From Natronolimnohabitans sp. A-GB9 (GTDB lineage: Archaea > Halobacteriota > Halobacteria > Halobacteriales > Natrialbaceae): a DNA stretch of 36,942 nt. Made by a program: the position numbers and the translations under genes. This document shows, piece by piece, positions 32,595 to 36,942 of the stretch. Position 1 is the first letter of the stretch; each line of letters begins with the position of its first letter. Under the pieces are notes generated by a model. It was not told the DNA's origin and did no database searches. It saw only the letters and a program-made list of their open reading frames with translations. The stretch covers positions 1 through 36,942 of the forward strand of contig NZ_JAVDDV010000026.1 of NCBI RefSeq assembly GCF_030848565.1, given 5' to 3'.

Positions 32595-33041
32595 ATGTCC
32601 AGTGAGAAATACGGCGTCGTAATGGACGAGGATGAGATAGCTGACTTTTTGGAGGCGCAAGGAATCGGAACGCTGTCCATGGGGAACGAAACGGGCGGAT
32701 ACGGGATTCCGATGTCGTTTGGATACGATCGCGCCGGGGATCGGTGTCTCCTGAACCTTTCGTTCGGGGGCGACGACACGAAATCGGAGTACCTCAAAGA
32801 GGGCAACCAGGTGACGCTTTCGACGTACGAGTGGCACGACGTCGACGAGTGGCGAAGCGTCGTCGTTCGTGGCACACTCGAGGAGGTTTCGATAGCCGAA
32901 AACCCCCACGTCGCAGGGATTTTCGCGGCGTATTCGAAGCTCGCTTCGCGAGACGTGTTCCAACAACCGCTCGAAGAACTCGACTTCGAGTGGTACGAGT
33001 TGCAGATCGAGGACGTACACGGACGACAGGCCGTCGAGTAG
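32595..33041 (+). CDS. Pyridoxamine 5'-phosphate oxidase-fold flavoprotein
   Basis: 148 residues from the ATG at 32595, preceded by a strong TATA element. A split-barrel flavin-binding protein of the PPOX-like group: MDEDEIADFLEAQGIGTLSMGNETGGYGIPMSFGYDRAGDRCLLNLSFGGDDTKSEYLKEGNQVTLSTYEWHDVDEWRSVVVRGTLEEV. The segment GIGTLSMG...GYGIPMSF is the flavin-contacting strand pair. Haloarchaea have many such proteins that bind FMN or F420. Its substrate is unknown. The beta-like gene follows 2 bp after the stop. Confidence 0.85.
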   Translation: MSSEKYGVVMDEDEIADFLEAQGIGTLSMGNETGGYGIPMSFGYDRAGDRCLLNLSFGGDDTKSEYLKEGNQVTLSTYEWHDVDEWRSVVVRGTLEEVSIAENPHVAGIFAAYSKLASRDVFQQPLEELDFEWYELQIEDVHGRQAVE

Positions 33042-33043
33042 TC

Positions 33044-33703
33044 GTGCCGGCGACAGCCACGTACTGCGGACGAAGGGGTGACCGGAACTATCGGACCGAC
33101 GGAGGAACGGACGGCGGTGTCCTCGTCGGCGTTCGAACGACGGCGGTGGTCCTCCTCGCAGCGGACACGCGGACGAGTCGCGGCGGAGTGGTGACGAGCG
33201 ACGAGACGCGAAAACTCGAGGCGGTTCATCCGTCGGCCGCCATCGGTTCACCCGGTGCGCTCGGTGACACCGCGTCGGTCGTCAGGGAACTCCGTGCCGA
33301 AGTCGATCGCTACGAGGACCGTCACGGACACCGGATGCGCGTCCCCACCCTCGCGACGGTCGCCGGTCGGAAACTCCGATCGAGGACCCCACCGGGTGCG
33401 ACCTTCGTTCTCGGCGGCGTCGACGAGACCGGATCGTACGTCTTCACCGTCGGCGGCGAGGAGGGGGTCCTCGAGGCCGACTACGCCGCCGAAGGGAGCG
33501 GGCGGGAGGCCGCCGCTGGCGTTCTCGATCGGCGTTACGAGGAGTCGCTCTCCCTCGAGACCACACGATCGATCGTCGCCGATGCCCTCGAGAGCGCCGT
33601 CGAACGCGACGCCCGGACCGGCCCCGCAGTGGATCTCGCGGAGATCCGCGAGGGAGGGGTCACTGGAAAGCGATACGACTCGATCGACGCTATCAGACCC
33701 TGA
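33044..33703 (+). CDS. Proteasome beta-like protein lacking Thr1
   Basis: 219 residues from a GTG at 33044, 2 bp after the PPOX stop. Residues 25-210 align without gaps with archaeal 20S proteasome beta subunits (GVLVGVRTTAVVLLAADTRTSRG; EAVHPSAAIGSPGALGDTASVVRELRAEVDRYE; FVLGGVDETGSYVFTVG; DYAAEGSGREAAAGVLDRRYEES; ALESAVERDARTG). Asp41, Arg43 and Lys57 match Asp/Glu17, Arg19 and Lys33 of the active site, but the catalytic Thr1 position is Gly25, and no G-T cleavage site exists there. A Thr three residues earlier (Thr22) is out of register. It may be a non-catalytic ring subunit or a regulator. Confidence 0.8.
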   Translation: MPATATYCGRRGDRNYRTDGGTDGGVLVGVRTTAVVLLAADTRTSRGGVVTSDETRKLEAVHPSAAIGSPGALGDTASVVRELRAEVDRYEDRHGHRMRVPTLATVAGRKLRSRTPPGATFVLGGVDETGSYVFTVGGEEGVLEADYAAEGSGREAAAGVLDRRYEESLSLETTRSIVADALESAVERDARTGPAVDLAEIREGGVTGKRYDSIDAIRP

Positions 33704-33722
33704 CGAGACACCGTGGGATCGG

Positions 33723-34172
33723 TCAGCCGACGGGCACCGTCAGCACCGGGACATCGACCGTTCGGACGACTCGCTCGGTCGTACTGCCGAGGAGATACCT
33801 GGGCAGTCCACGCCGTCCGTGGGTCCCCATGACGATCAGGTCGGCCTCGATTTCGTCGGCGTACGCGACGATCGTCTCGTCGGGTGCTCCCTCGCGGACG
33901 ACCGTGATCACCTCCACGTCGTCCAGTCGACGGGCGCGTTCGTCGACGGTCGTGACCGCGCGTTTTGCCTCCGTCTCGAGGGGTTCGATCGTCGCCTCGA
34001 AGTCGTCGCGGTCGCCGACGTAGTCGACCTCGAGCAGTTCGGCGACGTCGATTACAGACAGTGCGTAAACGGTGGCATCGTACTGCCGTGCGAGGTCGAG
34101 GCCGTAGTCGATCGCCCGCTCTGCCGTATCGCTCCCGTCGGTCGGAATGAGGATCGTATCGTACATGTTCAT
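33723..34172 (-). CDS. Single UspA-domain stress protein
   Basis: 149 residues from the ATG at 34172 (a start two codons on, at 34166, is possible). A complete UspA domain: MYDTILIPTDGSDTAERAIDYGLDLARQYDATVYALSVID, then LIVMGTHGRRGLPRYLLGSTTERVVRTVDVPVLTVPVG with the full nucleotide motif. A TATA-like ACTATAT lies about 35 bp upstream of the start. The stop is 19 bp from the convergent beta-like gene. With the genes at 26968 and 30777 it makes three UspA proteins within 7.2 kb. Confidence 0.92.
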   Translation of the reverse strand: MNMYDTILIPTDGSDTAERAIDYGLDLARQYDATVYALSVIDVAELLEVDYVGDRDDFEATIEPLETEAKRAVTTVDERARRLDDVEVITVVREGAPDETIVAYADEIEADLIVMGTHGRRGLPRYLLGSTTERVVRTVDVPVLTVPVG

Positions 34173-34264
34173 GGCAGGTGTGGTCGGAAAAACGGCCTCG
34201 AAACGGATATAGTACCAACTGAGAGAGTGGCAGAACAATTCATAGTTTTCTTTGAGGGCTCTTC

Positions 34265-34373
34265 ATGCTGTTGGACAGCACGATTCGACGATCGGTCGCA
34301 CGACTGCGGCTGTCCCGACGGTGACGGCCGCGAGTTCGCGACCGACGGCTCACTGACTGCTGTCAGACAGTAT
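34265..34373. repeat. Family 1 palindromic repeat, copy G
   Basis: 109 bp: ATGCTGTTGGACAGCA to TGCTGTCAGACAGTAT. Right half and inner arms closely match copy F (GACTGCGGCTGTCC... / GCGACCGACGGCTCACTGACTGC). It is not at a stop codon; it lies upstream of the UspA gene. Confidence 0.8.
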
Positions 34374-34426
34374 CAGGGACTGACAGATATGTGGTGGTGA
34401 ATAGCGGACGCGAATGTGGCACAGAC

Positions 34427-34508
34427 TACTACTTCCGGACAACACGATGCACACACCGATCGCACTCGAGACGCGATCGGGTGTGTACTGACTGTTGTCC
34501 GGTAGTAT
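34427..34508. repeat. Variant palindrome related to family 1 (copy H)
   Basis: 82 bp. The outer arms read ACTTCCGGACAACA and TGTTGTCCGGTAGTAT; the inner stem is ACACACCGATCGC / GCGATCGGGTGTGT around a short ACTCGAGAC loop. Compared with family 1, GCTG/CAGC has become GTTG/CAAC in both arms, so pairing is preserved while the sequence has moved. The flank TGACTGTTGTCCGG still shows the family layout. Confidence 0.65.
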
Positions 34509-34580
34509 AAGGAGCTATCAACGGGGGAAGTCAACACTCACTGCGTTCCAAACAATTCCCAATGTGTCTCGGAGGTCGTA

Positions 34581-34590
34581 ATTTTTATTC
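34581..34590 (+). promoter_or_regulatory. TATA box for the DUF6498-like gene
   Basis: ATTTTTATTC lies about 27 bp before the ATG at 34614, suggesting a near-leaderless transcript. Confidence 0.5.
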
Positions 34591-34613
34591 TATGTAGAGG
34601 CTAAACACAGCAA

Positions 34614-34968
34614 ATGAAATTCTATCTCATTGCATTAATCAATGTTCTCCCGATAGGATTGCTCTACTTTGGTTTCAGTGCGGAAGAAGTGTTGTTCGCC
34701 TTCTGGTTGGAAATGGTTGGTTTTGTGGTTATATATTCACTACTTTGTCTTTTCGTACCTCCTGAGCGTGAAGACGAAGAACAAGAATCCACCCCTCTCA
34801 CAATCTCAGTGCCATTTGTCTCCAGTCGCGTTGGATCAGCCCAGCCTTTTGATCGCATCCCACCGATTTATTTCGAGAGCGTAAAGTACACTACAGGAGG
34901 AATTTTTCTTGGAGGCGCATTCTGGGCCGTTTCGGGCACAATCCTCATCGATTATTCAACGCCAACAA
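34614..34968 (+). pseudogene. DUF6498-like membrane protein, N-terminal part (disrupted)
   Basis: Residues 1-118 of a membrane protein: KFYLIALINVLPIGLLYFGF, then AEEVLFAFWLEMVGFVVIYSLLCLFV (the FWLE pattern of DUF6498) and a third helix FLGGAFWAVSGTILIDYSTPT. At 34969 the frame runs into an insertion and stops 17 codons later at 35021. The rest of the gene reappears in the same register at 36770 after the insertion; joining the two across one copy of the 10-bp target gives ...IDYSTPTTQIDGGRFD... The gene is AT-rich compared with its GC-rich neighbours, so it belongs to the island. It is presumably non-functional, although the truncated N-terminal part could still be made. Confidence 0.85.
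34959..34968. repeat. Target-site duplication, left copy
   Basis: ACGCCAACAA directly left of the insertion, identical to 36770-36779. It is the only place where the two flanks agree, and it keeps the host reading frame when one copy is dropped. Confidence 0.9.
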
Positions 34969-35117
34969 TAGCCTGTCATACAATAGCTCTCGATCGGTCC
35001 ATTTCGCGCGTTCATCTTTGAACAGAAACTGAAATGCGGTGTTCCCTGAATCAGGCGTGAGATGAAGCAGTCAAAATCACTGCGTGGAGGGTGTGAGTCG
35101 TATTCTATGACACGCTG
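34969..35117. repeat. 149-bp terminal repeat, left copy (MITE-like)
   Basis: Non-coding, with ends TAGCCTGTCATACAATAG and the reverse of CAGCGTGTCATAGAATAC as inverted repeats. It differs from the right copy at only two positions (g/a in CTC[G/A]ATCGG and in ATCA[G/A]GCG). The interior has no open frame of note. Confidence 0.9.
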
Positions 35118-35353
35118 TCAATGATTTCATAGATAAGAATAGGATCGAATTTGGATCAGTTCGAGAATCTGTCCCGTAAGAATCAATCGGCAGCGCGTAT
35201 CCACGCCCTAAAAAACGATGGTATTGTGCCGGATTATCATATAATAAACCACCCTCTGGTGACATGTTCATTTGATGCTGATTATCTTATAATCTGAATA
35301 CTCGATCAAGAATTAAATTATTCTTTCCACCTACTAATGACCAAAATGCAGTA
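35118..35353. other. Cargo leader with a possible gene remnant
   Basis: A plus-strand frame from a TTG at 35151 to a stop at 35295-35297 encodes 48 residues, MDQFENLSRKNQSAARIHAL then ...PDYHIINHPLVTCSFDADYLII. It has no ATG and could be a fragment of a larger gene. The following about 55 bp are AT-rich (GAATTAAATTATTC near 35312) and probably hold the promoter of the Tat-exported protein. Confidence 0.35.
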
Positions 35354-36169
35354 ATGGATCGAAAAACCAGACGCTCAATCTTGAAGACAAGTGGCATAGC
35401 ACTAGCAGGAACAGCACTCACAACGTCCGTTTCCGCAAATGGACAGAACGGTGAATTCCCTGATGAGCTGGACGAGGACGACCTTGATGATGAAGATCTC
35501 GAGGACCTCCGGAAGTTGGAAGATGGAGAACTTGGGTCTCGGAGTCCAGACGACGACGAGATCAGCCTTTCAAGTGAGACCATCTCTCCACTAAGCACGA
35601 GTGACGTCAACACTGAAAACCTCACGTACATAGACAGCCTCGAAGATGGTGGAGAAATCGAGTCAGATCAAACCGGGATCACCCTCGGTTACTCAGACCA
35701 CTTCCTCCACTTCTACCGTGGGGATGAGACGGACGACAACGGGAACTACCTGTACTACTTCGTCTTCTACACCCAAGGAGACCCACGTACTATTGCTGGA
35801 GTCAACCATCTCGAACATGAGATTGAGCTAGATGACAGTGATTGGAACATCACTGAATTCGCCCCTGACAGTACAGTGGGCGATGACTGCCAAACAACCA
35901 CTCTTGAAGTTGGTCTTGAATACGAGGGTGTCGGAATGAGTGCAGCAACAGACATTGAAGTCTGTACTGGAGAACTGTCCCCTCACAGTGGCATCAGCCT
36001 CAATGAATGGGGCTTCGAATGGACCACCCCGACTTGGGGACATGGTGGATGGGGCACCAATCAATATGCAAAAGGCGTAGCCCACTTCCGAGCTGACGAA
36101 CTCCTGGGCGAATTCGACCTCCAGACCAGTATTGATTGGGACCCATATGCAGAAATGATCTCAGCATAG
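35354..36169 (+). CDS. Tat-exported acidic protein, cargo of the insertion
   Basis: 271 residues. N-terminal Tat signal: R3-K-T-R6-R7-S-I-L-K, then GIALAGTALTTSVSA with likely cleavage after about residue 28. A very acidic linker follows (35-70, DELDEDDLDDEDLEDLRKLED). The rest (about 85-271) shows alternating strands and aromatic residues and ends near TWGHGGWGTNQYAKG. Only two Cys are present (C179, C204) and could form a disulfide outside the cell. I recognise no known family. It lies 54 bp upstream of a four-helix membrane gene in the same orientation. Being moved with that gene and exported makes a secreted effector (halocin-like) plausible, but nothing proves it. Codon use is AT-richer than in the chromosome. 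Confidence 0.75.
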   Translation: MDRKTRRSILKTSGIALAGTALTTSVSANGQNGEFPDELDEDDLDDEDLEDLRKLEDGELGSRSPDDDEISLSSETISPLSTSDVNTENLTYIDSLEDGGEIESDQTGITLGYSDHFLHFYRGDETDDNGNYLYYFVFYTQGDPRTIAGVNHLEHEIELDDSDWNITEFAPDSTVGDDCQTTTLEVGLEYEGVGMSAATDIEVCTGELSPHSGISLNEWGFEWTTPTWGHGGWGTNQYAKGVAHFRADELLGEFDLQTSIDWDPYAEMISA

Positions 36170-36223
36170 AACAGCCAAGCAATATCGACAGATTATTACC
36201 GCTCGCTCTCCATTTTTCAAAAC

Positions 36224-36583
36224 ATGAAAATATTTACTAAATTATCTATTTGGTGTATAGTATTAACAGTATCTGTAGCGTTCTATATCTTATCCGACCC
36301 GCTATTATTCGTATTCACTCTCGGTATTGGGATCGTTGCACTAATAGGGGTCAAAATCATCTACACCATCCCTGCTGATCTGAGGGTTAAAGTTGGAACA
36401 GTAGCTGCGCTGTGTGTTGTAGGTGCAGGTGTATTCTCCCCCGTCGCAATTCAAGAAGCTGCAAACTATTGGGAACTCAGTGCAGAACTGGCCCTATCCA
36501 TAACAGCAGTCGCTATTGTTGGTATTCTTGGGGCCTCTCTCGAAACCATTCGCCGCCTCCTCCCGCAAAACGGAGTGGCCTAA
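36224..36583 (+). CDS. Four-helix membrane protein, cargo of the insertion
   Basis: 119 residues from the ATG at 36224. Four transmembrane helices at about 8-24, 26-48, 55-74 and 86-107, with a short basic end (ETIRRLLPQNGVA). No motif of a known transporter or enzyme is seen. It follows the Tat-exported gene in the same orientation by 54 bp. Small membrane proteins next to secreted antimicrobials are often immunity proteins; that is inference here. Cys11 and Cys64 are within helices. Confidence 0.7.
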   Translation: MKIFTKLSIWCIVLTVSVAFYILSDPLLFVFTLGIGIVALIGVKIIYTIPADLRVKVGTVAALCVVGAGVFSPVAIQEAANYWELSAELALSITAVAIVGILGASLETIRRLLPQNGVA

Positions 36584-36620
36584 CCCAAGCGAATGGTCAT
36601 GGGCCAGGTCGCTAGCCTTT

Positions 36621-36769
36621 TAGCCTGTCATACAATAGCTCTCAATCGGTCCATTTCGCGCGTTCATCTTTGAACAGAAACTGAAATGCGGTGTTCCCTG
36701 AATCAAGCGTGAGATGAAGCAGTCAAAATCACTGCGTGGAGGGTGTGAGTCGTATTCTATGACACGCTG
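36621..36769. repeat. 149-bp terminal repeat, right copy (MITE-like)
   Basis: Two mismatches from the left copy and the same orientation. Its outer end CAGCGTGTCATAGAATAC (minus strand) is the right terminus of the insertion. The inner edge follows GCTAGCCTTT with no target duplication. Confidence 0.9.
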
Positions 36770-36779
36770 ACGCCAACAA
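36770..36779. repeat. Target-site duplication, right copy
   Basis: ACGCCAACAA, immediately right of the insertion. It restores the frame ...S-T-P-T-T-Q-I-D... of the disrupted gene when one copy is removed. Confidence 0.9.
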
Positions 36780-36942
36780 CCCAGATTGATGGCGGTAGAT
36801 TTGATCAACCTATAGCTGGCTACATTTCAACACTTACCGATACTGTTACTGCAGAAGGATTCCTTATTGGCTTGTTGCTATTTATGTTTCAGCTGATGTT
36901 TGCAATATGGTTCCTGAGAAAAGATATAGAACTCCTTTCAGG
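36770..36942 (+). pseudogene. DUF6498-like membrane protein, C-terminal part (disrupted, runs off the window)
   Basis: Reads TPTTQIDGGRFDQPIAGYIS then TLTDTVTAEGFLIGLLLFMF, with a hydrophobic helix and the end FLRKDIELLS, in the register expected from the N-terminal part. It has no start codon of its own nearby. The gene continues past 36942, so its true end is unknown. Confidence 0.8.

Larger units (their letters stand above)
34173..34613. other. Intergenic region with two palindromes at the edge of an AT-rich island
   Basis: 441 bp. The first part is the UspA promoter. Two palindromes follow (34265-34373 and 34427-34508). After about 34510 the base composition becomes AT-rich and stays so to the window end. 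A TATA element for the next gene is at 34581-34590. Confidence 0.55.
34969..36769. mobile_element. MITE-bounded composite insertion (1,801 bp)
   Basis: It starts TAGCCTGTCATACAATAG and ends ...TATTCTATGACACGCTG, so its outer termini are imperfect inverted repeats (14 of 17 positions). It is flanked by the 10-bp direct duplication ACGCCAACAA. Each end is a 149-bp copy of the same non-coding repeat in direct orientation; the inner boundaries of the repeats have no target duplication. So the two repeats moved as one unit with the 1,503 bp between them. No transposase is encoded, so it would need one supplied in trans. The duplication length fits the IS4 and some other transposase families; the family is not determined. 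Confidence 0.85.

Noticed and set aside
35354-36169. Halocin C8-type precursor
   Set aside because: The protein has a Tat signal but only two cysteines and no Cys-rich C-terminal peptide, so it does not match the C8 layout.
34969-36769. Conventional IS element with its own transposase
   Set aside because: Neither strand between the 149-bp repeats encodes a transposase-like protein (no DDE motif seen); only the exported and membrane proteins are present.

Overview
The window reads as a haloarchaeal chromosome segment. It is GC-rich with strongly acidic proteins, frequent CTCGAG-type Leu-Glu codon pairs, archaeal TATA boxes about 25 bp from start codons, twin-arginine (Tat) signal peptides, an archaeal HMG-CoA reductase, an archaeal tRNA-Leu and UspA paralogues. 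Repeat and codon style suggest Natrialbales (Natrinema/Haloterrigena-like); this placement is inference.

Layout. 0.5-3.3 kb: degenerate Nudix protein, Tat-exported alpha/beta hydrolase, ElaA-like acetyltransferase, small membrane protein. 3.4-6.5 kb: divergent Nramp-like transporter and a double-DoxX membrane protein, both leftward. 6.9-13.3 kb: zinc-ribbon/wHTH protein, small membrane proteins, HMG-CoA reductase (isoprenoid lipid synthesis), YtcJ-type amidohydrolase, GIDE-domain membrane protein, LLM flavin/F420 oxidoreductase. 13.4-15.4 kb: DUF2267 protein and a lone ATP-grasp protein. 15.5-19.1 kb: nadA-nadB-nadC, a tight de novo NAD operon with a palindrome at the presumed transcription start. 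19.4-26.2 kb: pseudo-receiver protein, tRNA-Leu(TAA) with a duplicated 3' end, ferredoxin, SDR, hexapeptide acetyltransferase, cyclophilin, M14-type deacylase, TrpD-like protein, wHTH-GNAT fusion. 27-34.2 kb: three UspA proteins around a DUF2267-methyltransferase pair, a sulfatase, a UbaA-like E1 enzyme, a PPOX-fold protein and a proteasome beta-like protein. The last two family calls matter because the E1-like protein lacks the expected catalytic Cys and the beta-like protein lacks Thr1.

From about 34.4 kb to the end the DNA becomes AT-richer and less haloarchaeal in codon use. A DUF6498-like membrane protein gene there is cut in two by a 1,801-bp insertion. The insertion is bounded by two 149-bp direct repeats with 14/17-bp terminal inverted repeats and by a 10-bp target duplication at its outer ends only. 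It carries no transposase. Its cargo is a Tat-exported acidic protein followed by a four-helix membrane protein. It looks like a MITE-bounded mobile cassette, possibly carrying a secreted effector with its immunity protein. Removing the cassette and one target copy restores the host reading frame exactly.

Two families of palindromic repeats run through the older, GC-rich part. Family 1 is about 109 bp, with ends ATACTGTCGGACAGCA/TGCTGTCCGACAGTAT; most copies sit exactly on a stop codon. Family 2 is 70-95 bp with a CCGGCGCAACC-type stem and also lies mainly at gene 3' ends. These are the most systematic non-coding structures seen here.
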